Source: Oryza sativa Japonica Group
Lineage: Eukaryota > Streptophyta > Magnoliopsida > Poales > Poaceae
Assembly: GCF_034140825.1 (NCBI RefSeq)
Contig: NC_089035.1
Coordinates: forward strand, 25,125,501-25,189,500
Length of the DNA stretch: 64,000 nucleotides
Direction of reading: 5' to 3'
The position numbers were made by a program, and so were the translations under genes. This document shows, in pieces, positions 9,321 to 21,982 of this stretch. How positions within the stretch are numbered: the first letter of the stretch is position 1; every line of letters starts with the position of its first letter. The notes under the pieces were generated by a model. It saw only the letters and a program-made list of their open reading frames with translations. It was not told the DNA's origin and made no database searches.

Positions 9321-12300
9321 ATGGCCTCGGCTGATCCCTTCCTAGCCGCATCGTCCCCGGCGCACCTCCTCCCCCGAACCCTCGGCCCCGCCGCGCCGCC
9401 CGGGACCGCCGCGTCCCCCTCCGCGGCCCGCGGGGCGCTGCTCGACGGCATCTCCCGACCACTGGTACGCTCCCCCCCCCTCCCCGCGCTCTCTAGAACC
9501 GAATCGATGGGTGTGCTCGTGCGCGGCTCGATCTCGCTCGGAGTCTCCTCCGAGGGTTTTGCTGTTTTTTTTTCCTCCCCACCCCTTGTTTTTTCTTTCT
9601 AGTTTTTTTTTTTTGAGGATAATTCTTTAGAGGAGAAGTGACGAACTACTGTTCTGTTTGTGTGGATTTTGCTCGAGCTAACATCACAAATGTGTCAATG
9701 TGCGGGGCAGAAAGGGTCCAAGGAGCTAGTTGAGCAGGCTAGAATGGCGATGAAGGCTGTCGGGGACATAGGGAAGCTCTATGGCGGCGATGGAGCGGGG
9801 GTGGCTGCCGCCGCTGCGGATGGCAAGAACAACCAGCTGGGGAGAAGGCCTGCGCCGGACCGCAAGCGATTTCGGCTCAAGACCAAGCCCCCCGCGAAGT
9901 AAGCTACTTGTTTGTTCTACTGTTGTTTCCCTCGGTAGCTTGTTCATTAGCTAGCTACATTTTGCTGTAGTAAGTGGTGGTTCGAGCTCAAATTACTTGG
10001 TTCCTTTCTCTTGTTCTCCAGCAAACCGGTGCAAAATGTGGACTACACAGAGTTACTGAACATTGAAGATCCTGATGAATACTTTTTGACCCTGGAAAAG
10101 CTCGAAAGTAATCCATATCGTGGCATTCAATTTTGGTAGCTAGCAAAAGCGTCAACAACACTCTAACAACCGTCCATCAATGCAGGAGCTGATAAGGAGA
10201 TTAAAAGGTTAAGGGGTGAGGTTCCAACTGAAGGAACATATAATAACCGAGGCATTGAACCACCTAAGCTACGACCTGGGCTGTTGAGGTTTGCTTCTTA
10301 TTTCTTTCCAAAACTCGGGTGACTAAATAAAATTTATGAGCCACATGGGTATATAACTGCAGGAAATCTTACTTTCTTTCTGCTATATAGCATCTTGTGT
10401 TATGCACTTAGTTGATTCAAATGTGTTTCCTTATCATTTGCTCCTGCTTATCATTGCTACTGATTGAGACAAACAGTGGGAGTGTATTCAGCTTCATTGT
10501 TTGTAGCTACTTTATGCTAACTATCGTCACTCTACAAAGGTTACTTATTACTGTGATGTACTTGAAGCATCTGCCTGAAATAAAAAGGGAATTGATCCGT
10601 GTGTTATTGGTGGTTAATTACCAGGAGAAAATCAGTCCATTCTTACAAGTTTAGCGCCAGCTCTGATGCCCCAGATGCCATTGAAGCACCTGCTTCCCAA
10701 ACAGAAACTGTGACAGAATCACAGACTACCCAAGATGATGTGCATGGCTCAGCTCATGAAATGACAACAGAGCCTGTTTCTTCAAGATCTAGCCAAGATG
10801 CTATACCAGATATCTCAGCGAGAGAAGGTCACTTATCTCCTCATTTCCAATTTGTTAGTCAATACTTGATTGTATATTTGCTTAAATATTTTCCTCTGTA
10901 CAGATTCATTTGTTTGGAAGGATAACAGTTTCACCTTGAATTACTTACTCTCCGCATTCAAAGATCTGGATGAAGACGAAGAAGAAAATTTACTCCGAAA
11001 GACTTTACAGATTAAAGAAATAAGCATAGGAAAAGTTTGTCTCCCTGACTTCAATGTTCCAGGTGACACGCCTGCAAGCAACACTACTGAGCAGAAAAAT
11101 CCCATGAGTGATCATGCATTAGAAAGAACTGCACCTGGAAGCAACCTTGCTCGAATTTCACAATTGGAGAAACGCATTTTTGTTGGAGATGCCCTGGAAG
11201 ATAAACATGCAGATCTTTCAAAAGATGATGAATCTGATGGGTCTCCGGAAAGTCTGCTGTGTAAACAATCACCTGTGCGACGTTCATCTGATGCAGTGGG
11301 TTTGATGATCAATGAGGGCTCTACTGCAATGGAGACCCCAAGTCCTAGCATCAAATCTCCAGAGCATGTGCTTGAATCTGAATCGAACCCTCCAGATGGT
11401 GTAACAACAGATGAACAGCCAACAGAAAATTCACCAATTGGTGTGGACAGAGATAGTGAACTTGTCAAAGAGAAGGGCACATCTTCCAGGCATAGTGTTT
11501 CGTTAGAGGTAGTTGTTACTAAAACTTGTTCTTCGGACTTATATTTGCTATGGAACTTCTTCTAAACCGTTGACTCTGCTGCATATATTATGCTTTATTT
11601 TAAACCTCAGGAAGATGTTATGCCAATAGATTGCACGGTTTCTCCTCCCGATCATTTGGAAGGTGGCTCGACTGAAGTGTTGACGAACATTACAAGTAGA
11701 AATGTATCTCCATTGCATCATGGAGATGGCAATTCTGAACATCAGGTAAGTTCCTGGCTCCCTGCAGAAACAGTTATTGCCAAATTTAGATCCCAGCATG
11801 TGTAATGTATGTTAAACTTAGTGTGTTTAATGCGTACGGAACTTTGATTTCTCTATTGTGTGACAGGAAATAGTTGGAGGTGATGTGGCCCAAGGTACTC
11901 ATTTCCCTTCTAATTTCAGAATATTACCTTGTAATACTTGCAACATTTTGTCTTCATACTGCACAGCCACGGCAACAAACTTTTGCATATAATTTAGAGT
12001 TTTAGACTTGATTAAAAAATCTTGAAGTTGCGATGGTCGACTCAGAATGGTGCCTTTTTTTTTCGACATCTATCCCAATGACTTTTTATGCAATTTTCAA
12101 TCTTTAATCTCTCTTCCTCTCAGTATTATCCTGTGGAATCGTTTTCTGTTGTAACCGTGAAATCATTCCTATCATAAATGCAAAAGTTGCTCGATAGTTG
12201 CCTGTTCTGTTGGAATTCTTTCTTGTGACTGTAGCAGTGGACATTGCTATGTTGTACTGCTTAAAGAAATGGATGGTAGTGCATATTCTGCAAATCAGCT

Positions 12301-15300
12301 ATTTATTTTGTAATTGCTGAGATATTTAAAGATAAAGAATGATAACACGTTGCTGTTATTTTGTTGGCGTGTTGACATATTAGTGCCATGGAATGATGCT
12401 CTTCTGGAAATAATATGTAGAATGATATTAGTAGTTTATAGTCAAACTTCCTTCTTCCACTTGTTTATTTATTTATTTGCATATGCTTTCTGAAAATGAA
12501 TGCCATTGGACTAAAAAAGTATTATTTGCTGCATGGGATTGGAAGATTATTTCTAGCTAGTATATGGACCATGACAATTCATCCCCTCTTAGAAGCATCA
12601 TCATCTAGAAGAATCAGCTTCATTATTTTGTTGTTATAATAATTTTGTACCATACTACAAACAAATCCTGCATTTATACCAGTTCATTCAGAATTCAGAT
12701 TTGGTTTGTTCAATGTAATGCATTTATGTCTTCAGCAATATGTTTTGGAACCTAAGTTTGTTAGCACTATGCTTACCGTTCTTACTAGTTGCATGAATTT
12801 GAAAATGTTTGCCTTATATAACCATGGCCTTTAGTTTCTTACCATGAAAATTGCGTAGCACCTGGTATTTGCCACTGTTTGATGAACACCCCACAATTCA
12901 TTGTGTGGCATTTACAACTGCAGAAGCTGTCTTGCTCTGCAAAGTCCCCCCTTAGCATTACTTTGCAGACTCTAAATTACAAACATTTGAAAACTTAGGA
13001 AATAGACATAAACCGTCAGCCATAACATTTTATTACAAGCTAATAAAGTCTCTGTTATTCCTATATACTCTTGCTTTCATCTCTTATCGACAAACTCAAT
13101 CATGGTATTCAAGACATTAAAATAGGATATGCTTTTGTCAAGCACTAGTATCTTACTTCTTTTGGAAACTTGTTATGTTGTAATATCAGAGGGGACTTTG
13201 CAAGGAATACCTTATGGGGACAAATGGCACAAAATAAGTTGTTTTTCTTTCTTTTTTTCATGCCATAACAACTGAGAATTCTATTTTCCAATTTCTAGTT
13301 TCTTCTTCTTTTGTTGAGGTTTAAAGCACATTTTTCTTCACAGATAATCCGATCCATACACTGGAAACACCCCCAGAAGATACTCCACAGAATCAATCTG
13401 AAATACATCGTGGAAGCATTGAGGTAAGTTTTTCATCATTGTAATTCTTTGCGTTTGCCATAGCCTTTGAAACTGCTGTAAATATTCCTACTCGAAGTTA
13501 GCAGCAGTAGTTGATCTTTTATCTCTCTCTACTGCACCAATATGGATGACATATCACTTTGTTGTCATGTACATAGTGCTGGGAAGGCAGGAACTGGCAG
13601 AGTTGCAATGATTTGTCATATTCCCTTCATCATGTGCATACTTATCTCAGTTTATTTTTGTTTGTCTTCTCCTTTTACATGTCTTCTTTGGACTTCCAGA
13701 AACTGGCAGTTGATAAAAGCAACGCACTCTCCCCAAGTCAAGGGAAGCAACATAGAGGCAAAAATAAGAAGCAGCCATCGAAGAGAGGAAAAAGAGAGAC
13801 AGGTTTGTACCTATTCTTGTTTGGGCTTATATTTAGTAACTTGTAATACATGTATGTTGAAGAATTGTTTTGACCTACTATCCAAATAGCTATGGCCACA
13901 AAGGACTATTATCCAAATAGATGTTTGGCCACAAAGGACTGTTCTTACCTATGGTTGGCTGCTTCACTGGGCATTATCGTGCTCGTTACTTTGCAGACTC
14001 TAAATTACAAACATTTGAAAACATAGGAAATAACCATAAAATGTCAGCAAAAACATTTCTATTACAATCTAATAAAGTTTCTCTTATTCCTCTTATCTGT
14101 TCTATTGCTTTCATCTCTTATCTACAAACTCAACCGTGGTATAGCTGAGAAGACATTGCAATAGGATATACTTTCGTCAAGCGCTAGTATCTCACTTCTT
14201 TTGGAAATTTGTTATGTTGTGATATCAGAGTGGACTTTGCAAGGAGTACCTTATGGGGACATAAATGGCACAAAATAAGCTGTTTTTCTTTATTTCTTCA
14301 AACCAGAACAACTGAGAATTTTACTTTCCAATTTCTCATTTCTTATTCTTTTGAGGTTTAAAGCACATTTTCTTCACAGATAATCCGATCCATACATCAG
14401 AAACACCCCCAATGGATACTAATCCACAGAATCAATCTGAAATACATCGTGGAAGCATTGAGGTAAGTTTTTCATCATTGTAATTCTTTGTGTTTGCCAT
14501 AGCCTTTGAAACTGCTGTAAATATTCCTAGTTGAAGTTAGCAGCAGTAGTTGATCATTTATCTCTCTAATGCACTGATATGGATGACATATCGCTTTGTT
14601 GTCATGTACATAGCGCCAGGAAGGCAGGAACTGGCAGAGTTATAATGACTTTCTCATATCGCCTGCATCATGTGCATAGTAATCTCAGTTTATATTTGTT
14701 TGTCTTCTCTTATTACATACTTGTATTCTTTGAACTTTCAGAAACTGGCAGTTGATAAAAGCAATGCACTCTCCCCAAGTAAAGGCAAGGAACAAAGAGG
14801 CAAAAATAAGAAGCAGCCATCGAAGAGAGGAAAAAGAAAGACAGGTTTGTACCTATTCTACTTTGGGCTTATATTAGTAACTTGTAATAAATGTATGTTG
14901 AAGGATTGTTTTGACCTACTATCCAAATAGTTATGTCCACAAAGGACTATTATCCAAATAGCTATTTGGGCACAAATGACTGTTCTTACCTATGGTTGGC
15001 TGCTTCACTAGGCATGATCGTACTCATTACTTTGCAGAATCTAAATTGCATACATTTGAAAACGTAGGAAATAACCCTAAAACGTCAGCGAAAGCATTTC
15101 TGTCACAAGCCAATAAAGTTTCTCTTATTCCTCTTGTCTGTACTCTTGCTTTCATCTCTTATCCACAAACTCAATCATGGTATAGCTGAGAAGACATTGC
15201 AATAGGATATGCTTTCGTCAAGCACTAGTATCTCACTTCCTTTGGAAACTTGTTATGTTGTAATATCAGTGAGGACTTCGCAAGGAGAACCTTATGGGGA

Positions 15301-18272
15301 CATAAATGGCACAAAATAAGCTGGTTTCTCTTTCTTTTTTCAAGCCAGAACAAGCGAGTTTTTTTACTCCCAAATTTTCTTTTCTTATTCTTTTGATTTT
15401 TAAAAGCATATTTTCTTCTCAGACAACCTGATCCATACACCGGAAATACCCCCAGAAGATACAGACAACACAGTACATACACCGGAAATTCCTCCAGAAG
15501 ATACTTATCCACAGAATCAATCTGAAATACATCGTGGAAACACTGAGGTAAGTTTTCTCATCATTATTATTTTTTCTGTTTGCCACAGCCTTTGAAACTG
15601 CTGCTGTAAGTATTCCTACTCGAAGTTAGCAGCATTAGTTGAACATTTGTCTCTCTACTTTATTGATATGGATAACGCATCATTGTTGTCATTTACGTAG
15701 CACCGGTAGGCATGGGCTGGCAAAATTGCAATGACTTTTGCCATATTGCCTGCATCATGTTTATGGAAATGAGTTGCTTATTTATTTGTCTTCTTTTTTT
15801 ACATGCTTGACTGTTTTGGAATTTCAGAAACTGGCAGTTGATATAAACAATGCACTCTCCCCAAGTAAAGGCAAGGAACAAAGAGGAAACAATAAGAAGC
15901 AGCCATCAAAGCGACAAAAAAGAGCAGCAGGTTTGTACCTATTCTGCTTTGGGCTTATATTTACTCATGATACATGTATCTTGAAAGATTGTTTTGACCT
16001 AGTATCCATAGCTATTTGGCCACAAAGGACTGTTCTTAGCTACGGTCGGCAGCTTCACTAGGCATGACCACGGGCCTTCTAAGATGGGAATTCAGCATCC
16101 TTTGGTTCCATATAATGCTGGAAAGATTTGATGAGCTATCTCCAACTGATTCAAACTTTATTTGTCATTATGCTGTATTTTTGGTGAAACACTGAAACCT
16201 ATACGCTTTCTGCTGGTTCTATGGGATGGGGTGGGACGCGACGGTCGAGCCCACTTTTGAGGGTGTTTGGTTCGGGGACAAGTGGAACGGGATCATCTGA
16301 CCCCTTCCCTCAACCAAACAGATAGTTAGGACTATCCCATCCCATAAACAGGGATGAGTCTAACCCATCCCACCTTGTCCCCACACCAAAGACACCCTAA
16401 AATGTTTAGGGCACATATTATGGCATTAATAGTCTTCTTCCGTGTGGATTACTGAAGCACATTTTCTTCACAGGTGAGGCAGGTGATTTGGAAACACACG
16501 CACCAAACTTTGAACCAGAGATTCAACCTCATGTGCAGGACACAGATGTTGAGGTAGATTTCTTTCCTTGAATATTCAGTGAGCATCTTGTTCTGTATTT
16601 CTGTAAAATATCGTATGGATAGCATGCGAATAGACAGCACAAAAGCATTGGATGACTTCTTGTTTATCATGTCATGCATATGTTATTGAAGGCCATAAAG
16701 GTACATGTAACATGCTTGAGCATTTAATACATCACCCATGTTGAGGTAATGAGGGATGAGTAGTTTCGTTTTATTCAGTAGGTTAAGATATGGACTTGTT
16801 TAGGCCCCTGAAGTCACACACAGCCATAAACAAGCATCACACAGACTGACAACTTCTGTTAGATAGACATATTCACCTTCTGTTACATGGATTAATTTCA
16901 TATTTGCTTTTGGACTTCCAGCAACAGCCAGCTTGTACAAGCCAGTCACCATCACCGAGTAATGGTACGAGTAAAAATGAAGTTCGAAAGAGAAATAAGA
17001 AGCAAGATTTGAACAGAAGAAAAAGCTTGGCAGGTCTTACTTCTGCAGATTGCACCATTTTTAGATTTTATTCAGAAATAACAAACACAAATACACAAGT
17101 ATAAGTAGGAAGCCTGATATTTCTATTTTCATGTGTTATTATTATCAGATGCGGGTCTTACTTGGCAAGCGGGTGTTAGACGAAGCACACGAATACGGTC
17201 AAAACCTTTGCAGCATTGGCTTGGTGAAAGATTTATATATGGGCGTATACATGGAAGTAAGTATAATGATCATGCCAACAGTTTTTTGAGGGGAATCAAC
17301 ATCAACTGTTTTTGTGTGTGTTCCTGTCTTTTGCTGCTTCTAGGCAGGAATATATAACTGGTGCTAACCAGACCTTCCGGTTTGGACCATGAGGTTCCAT
17401 ACTGTCTGGAAAGAAGCTCTTCTATACCTATTTTAACAGAACCTTGATGTTAATGCTCACAAAATTAAATACTCATATTCCTGAGGAAAAGTATATGAAA
17501 ACAATAGTGCAAATAGTAAACTGGAATAGACCGTTAACAGCCTGACTACAGCCTACTGGCCTAACTCCAGTAAGTTCTTCAAAATCCTTTTTTTTTAATC
17601 AAATCTGCTGCTCAGGAAATGCTGCTAGTCGGAATAACTTTTTTTTATTAGTTACTATATTTTAGTTCAGGCAATTTTGTTATTTCCTTGGTTCCTCCAA
17701 TGCCTCCATTCTCCAGCTGTGCTGGATAGTGTTTTAGCGACTTACTAGATCTCATTACGGTTAAGTACTAATGGAACTTATATCACGATATAGGTAAGAC
17801 AAACATAAGTAAGCTAACTTTTGTCTTGGTGGCTATGAGAAACTGCCACATGAAAGCTCCATTTTTCATCCTGCTAGTTGTCTACTTGTCTGTACATTGA
17901 TAACTTGTGGAGAGTAGAAAGCTCCTGCTTTGGAAGTGGAAGACAGTGGGGGAAGTCAGGGTAAATTACAATTGGATACTGGGCCAGAATCTAATACTGC
18001 TATAACAATGCTTAACTTCTCTTTGGGGTTTCATCTGCCTGTCTATGTACTATTTTGCATGCACCCTCCTGATGGTATTGTTAATAAAATAACATATGAT
18101 ACCAACATTAAGCAACAAAGTTTGATTTGAACTACATTCTTTTGCAGCAATGGCCACAGTCATCGGTGTTAAATCATTCTCTCCTAGTCAGGAAGGCAAA
18201 GGCCCATTGAGGGTGAAATCCTTTGTTCCTGAACAGTTCTCAGATTTGTTAGCCGAATCTGCCAAGTACTGA
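9321..18272 (+). CDS. CENPC: Centromere protein C (CENP-C), 18 exons, 837 aa
   Basis: Inner-kinetochore protein that links CENP-A/CENH3 nucleosomes to the outer kinetochore. Exons: 9321-9464, 9711-9898, 10022-10107, 10186-10288, 10625-10827, 10904-11508, 11611-11745, 11867-11894, 13344-13423, 13700-13802, 14380-14462, 14742-14844, 15423-15547, 15828-15930, 16474-16553, 16922-17033, 17149-17256, 18148-18272; total 2514 nt, all joined at GT..AG in frame. The N-terminus has the plant CENP-C block ([19 protein letters not shown], then [20 protein letters not shown]). The diagnostic CENP-C motif, [19 protein letters not shown], is at residues 771-789, followed by a short conserved tail ([16 protein letters not shown]). 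The centre is charged and presumably disordered. Exons 9-14 are three copies of one exon pair, and exons 15-16 an older copy. A hAT-like element ends just upstream, so the promoter is short or partly transposon-derived. Confidence 0.95.
12961..16070 (+). repeat. Tandem triplication of a two-exon segment inside CENP-C
   Basis: Three consecutive units start at about 12961, 13989 and 15030 (periods 1028 and 1041 bp), each opening CTTTGCAGA followed by CTAAATT. Each carries intron sequence, a short exon (80, 83 and 125 nt), more intron, then an exon of exactly 103 nt. Introns are nearly as similar as exons (for instance GCACTAGTATCT, CCTTATGGGGACA), so the copies are recent. All copies keep the same intron phases (1, 0, 1), so each unit adds 61-76 residues without breaking the frame. 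Confidence 0.92.
16261..16397. mobile_element. Tourist/Harbinger-like MITE in a CENP-C intron, 137 bp
   Basis: Termini GGGTGTTTGGTTCGGGGACA and, inverted, GGGTGTCTTTGGTGTGGGGA. Flanking 3-bp repeats are TGA (left) and TAA (right), consistent with a decayed Harbinger-type TWA duplication. It lies between exons 14 and 15 and does not touch splice sites. Confidence 0.65.
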
Positions 18273-19299
18273 GGTCCTGGCCCGGGAAAGTCCCTATCTT
18301 CCTTTCTTTGGACAAGTTGCATTCTTCGACATGCATGGCTCGCGCAACCTGTGATCTGTTCCGTATCTATGTGTTACTTTTGCTGTTAATTTTTCGTCAT
18401 TTGAGGTGCTTCCTCCTATATTGTAGAGCTAACTCTGTGTAGAAGTGTTTGTATCTGTGGAGTTGCAGTGTAATGCATACATGCTATGAACTTGCATACA
18501 TGATTTATTTTTTTTAAAAGGAAGCTGCTCGGAGTCGGGGCCCGGGACTGCCCATTTTCATTTGTAGCTGTTGTGTGTTTTCAAAAGGTAATTTCGCATG
18601 AGCGCTGCTTTGTTGTAGTATATGGCGCTTAGGAACGCCCCGATTGAACAGTGTGTACACAGCTAAAATCCTTCTCTGCAAGGTGTTGCGTGGTTCATGT
18701 CCTTTTTTTAGTTTGCAGACACGTGTTGAAGTTGTCGTCATGAAGCTTTTAACAACACATACGGAATTATCGTCTTGAAGATTATATAGATTAGATTGTT
18801 GACATGGATTCAGATTATTAATAACAGCTACTACCGACAACACAACATTGTAGATGCAAGTTTCAGTTGGAATTTAGGTATAATTTTATCTTGGAAGTAC
18901 AATTAATTCATTAGATGTATGGCTTGGACTCAGACTATCAGACAATTAAACGAATACATGAGTATTCGTGAACATTGATTTCAATGTATATGAAACAAAA
19001 TCAATAACTCGGCTCCAAGGAACTAAAGGGACACGTATAGTCGTATAGATCAGAACTGGCAATACTGCTGCGCAGTGTATTCCCCAAGTAGGGCCTTGAC
19101 ATGCCATCATTTGGCCCTGACGAAAACAAATAATCCTAGCTAACCTCAGCATTCTACAACAAAATACAGTAGGTAATTCTGATATCTTGATGTCTGTTCT
19201 TCAAGCTGCCCTGGTAGTCTCAGTCCCATTCTGTAGCACAACCTTTCTGAAATACTAGCACAACTCCCTCCCCTTGGTTTGTCAAAGATGACAAGGATC
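18273..19299. other. Convergent 3' ends of CENP-C and the NOPCHAP1-like gene
   Basis: The two genes face each other across about 1 kb. The left part probably holds the CENP-C 3' untranslated region (T-rich, to about 18510). The minus-strand gene's 3' untranslated region probably extends to about 19140. Nothing else recognised. Confidence 0.4.
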
Positions 19300-21324
19300 C
19301 TAGTTAAGAACAACGATCTTCTGCCGTTTATTGGGCTTCTTTCCTTTTGATGCTTGAGCCTCCGGTTCATCCGCATCTTTGCTAGACATGTTTGTTTCAT
19401 CACCGCTGTCTTCGTCACTACCATCACTATCATCTTCAGAGTCAGATGAGCTGCAAGCGAATGACCTTCCTGAAGGTGGGAAGCCGTTCATTGTTGCTTC
19501 AGCTACTTCTACAGCTTTCTCTGAATGCAAATCAGCTACACCAAGAAGCAAATCCTGGAGATAGAATTATGTGCTCACCAGTTAGTACTAGCTGCACCCT
19601 GCATTCCCCTCCATCATGTTACTAAGAGAAAATCTAACTTACCATCTCAATATATTCCTTCTCGTTCCCTGTAAGCGCTTCGATATCATACTCTTCAGGA
19701 CGCTTATTCTGCAAATATATTACACAAATATTATCTTTAGGAGTTAATTAACAGCATGATCACTCATCTAACGTAATATCAGCTAGAGGCATACTTTTAC
19801 ATCGAGATGCAATTTCTCGTTCGCCTTTGCCATCTCTCCCAAGAAATCTTTCACTCTTCCTAGAACTGACCTCCATTACAACACCCAAAACAAAGGAAAA
19901 TCCAGTGAGTAAGTGCATAAACTAAACTGAAGGAACTCCTCTGCGTGCAAATTACAACCCATTCTGTCCAGTTCCAGCCAGTGGCGGAGCCAGGATAAAA
20001 TTATAGCGGGAGCTAAAACAAAATGACCAAGAGCAACTAAGAGAGATTTAGGGATGGGTTAGGATTTTTTTGGGCCTTCTTAGCCTTTTGGGCCCTCATC
20101 TATAAATATATGGTTTAGAATTTTAGGAGGGTATTATGGGGCTCTAATGGTATATTAGGGGGTAGAGGGTCTAAAGAACCCCCCCCTCCCTGTCCCACGC
20201 TGTCTCTGCCCCTGGTTCCAGCCACAAAGAGCAATCCCACCTCAAAGCATTTGTTTCTTTTCTGGTAAAGCTAATAAGCTAAACTCAGACTACGATTTGA
20301 TTTTCAAACTAGCAGGTGGCTTCGATATCGGAAAAGATATCATGTACACACAAGCCTTTCGTGTACACGTCGTGCACACCAACCAACTGGCAAATCAAAT
20401 CGTAGTTGATACTCCCTCTGTTTCATATTATAAGTCGTTTGACTTATTTCTTAGTCAAAACTCTTTAGGATTGACTAAGTTTATATAAAAAAAATTAGCA
20501 ACATCTACAACACCAAATTAGTTTCACTGAATTTAACATTGGATGTAGTTTGATAATATGTTTGTTTTATATTGAAAATGTTAGTATATTTTTCTACAAA
20601 CTTGATCAAACTTAAATAAATTTGACTAAGAAAAAAGTCAAACGACTTATAATATGAAACGGATGGAGTATTACACATAGATGTAATAATACTAAAAGCA
20701 CATACAACTTTCGGTGATACTACTTGCTAATTGGTGTGTGTAAGGTCTGTGCATGCACGGGGAGGCTTGTATGTATAGGATACGTTCCCTCGATATCGTC
20801 GGAATACTACTACCTCCGTTTCACCTCCGTTTCAGGTTATAAGACTTTCTAGCATTGTCCACCTTCATGTAGATGTTAATGAAATGCTAGAAAGTTTTAT
20901 AATCTGAAACGGAGGAAATAGTTATTAACCCGATAGTTCAAGCGAACAAGAAAAAAAAAGGTTTGTGTGATTTGTGTCAAATCAGCAAACTCAATCATGC
21001 GGCAGCTAAGCGCAATCGAGAACACCTGCACAATCTTCCAATTCGAGCTGTACGGCGGCGGCGGCAAGAAGAAGAAGAAGGATACCTTGGCTCTTGGGGA
21101 GTGGATCGGTGGGAGGCCCCGCCTTGCGCTTCCCCTCCTTGTGCTGCTGCTGTTCTCTCCTCCCCACGAGAATCGACTCTGCAAAAACCACGTAGATTCC
21201 AGACGTCAACGAGGACGGAGGAGACCACGAGAGGGATTCGGAGGACAAAGGGACGCGCACCGATGAGGGATGGCGGCTTGGGCTCGGAGGGGAGGTCCAG
21301 GAGCTCCTTGCTCGGTTCCCCCAT
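19300..21324 (-). CDS. NOPCHAP1/C12orf45-like protein (DUF4598), 182 aa
   Basis: Five exons: 21324-21261, 21178-21086, 19865-19795, 19708-19643, 19554-19300; 549 nt, in frame throughout. The start at 21324 (MGEPSKELLDLP) is the only ATG in frame near the 5' end. The core PLPKSQVLGRVKDFLGEMAK, continuing through ANEKLHLDV, then YDIEALTGNEKEYIEMDLLL, matches the small DUF4598 family by memory, including the DIE and IEM signatures. A Ser/Asp/Glu stretch at residues 132-151 and a basic tail (KGKKPNKRQK) fit a nucleolar or nuclear protein. The human member (NOP protein chaperone 1) bridges NOP58 and the RUVBL1/2 AAA+ ATPases during box C/D snoRNP assembly; a shared role in rice is inference. The long second intron carries a hAT-type MITE and two Stowaway MITEs. 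Confidence 0.72.
19979..20214. mobile_element. hAT-type MITE, 236 bp, in an intron
   Basis: Exact 8-bp target duplication GTTCCAGC at 19971-19978 and 20215-20222. Termini CAGTGGCGGAGCCAGG and, inverted, CAGGGGCAGAGACAGC form a short imperfect inverted repeat. No coding. It sits in the second intron of the NOPCHAP1-like gene, and the perfect duplication suggests a fairly recent insertion. Confidence 0.8.
20412..20668. mobile_element. Stowaway MITE, 257 bp
   Basis: Left end CTCCCTCTGTTTCATATTAT pairs with right end ATAATATGAAACGGATGGAG. TA flanks both sides (20410-20411, 20669-20670). The subterminal AAGTCGTTTGACTT motif is mirrored at the other end. It lies in the same intron as the hAT MITE. 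Confidence 0.85.
20813..20918. mobile_element. Short Stowaway-like MITE, about 106 bp
   Basis: CCTCCGTTTCAGGTTATAAG pairs with TTATAATCTGAAACGGAGG, and CTAGCATT/AATGCTAG continues the stem. An 11-bp CCTCCGTTTCA word is duplicated at the left end. Flanks are TA-rich, but the exact border is uncertain by a few bases. Confidence 0.65.
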
Positions 21325-21675
21325 GGCTGTCACCGGCGAGGCGAGGCGAGGCCTTCTGGACAGAGAGGACCCAGTAATCTGGATGGCCCCGCCGGAAGGG
21401 AAGAAGCCTAGGGGAAGATGAGCTGCGCGGCGGCGGGAGCGCGCGGCGAGCGGAGACGGTGGAGGCGGCGGGCGGGCGTGTAGTAGGGCTCAGGAAAGCT
21501 GGTAATAAACGGGCCTCGGAGTATTTTGGTTTCATGGGTTGGGCTCCCATTGTGTTGTGGGGCCGGAATGTGAGCTACTCCCTTCGTTCGAATGCAACTG
21601 CGACTCGTACTAATGCAAATTCTAAACCTATAAATCTGAACAATAATTTATAATTTATGATACGTCACATATATA

Positions 21676-21859
21676 CTCTGTTCATTTCATATTATATGTT
21701 GTTTGACTTTTTTTTAATCAAAATTATTTAGACTTGATAAAAAATAACAATATCTAGGACACCAAATTAGTTCCATTAAATTTAACTTTGAATAAATTTT
21801 GATTCAACGTTTGTTTTATATTGAAAATGTTATTATATTTTATTATGAGACGGGGTGAG
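21676..21859. mobile_element. Degenerate Stowaway-like MITE
   Basis: Begins CTCTGTTCATTTCATATTAT and ends TTATTATGAGACGGGGTGAG with TA on both sides. The interior shares ACACCAAATTAGTT and GTTTGTTTTATATTGAAAATG with the MITE at 20412, so they are the same family, this copy being older. Confidence 0.65.
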
Positions 21860-21982
21860 TAGTTTGTAATCTAGTGTGCGCTCACATTATATAATGCACC
21901 TTACAAAACATTACTGAATTACGGAGTCATTATGTTTTTTTTCTTTTGGTTTTCACTGCAGGTTTGGTTTTTAAAATATTTA

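Noticed and set aside
12961-16070. CRISPR-like or satellite array
   Set aside because: Units are about 1 kb and contain spliced exons of CENP-C; it is a gene-internal segmental duplication.
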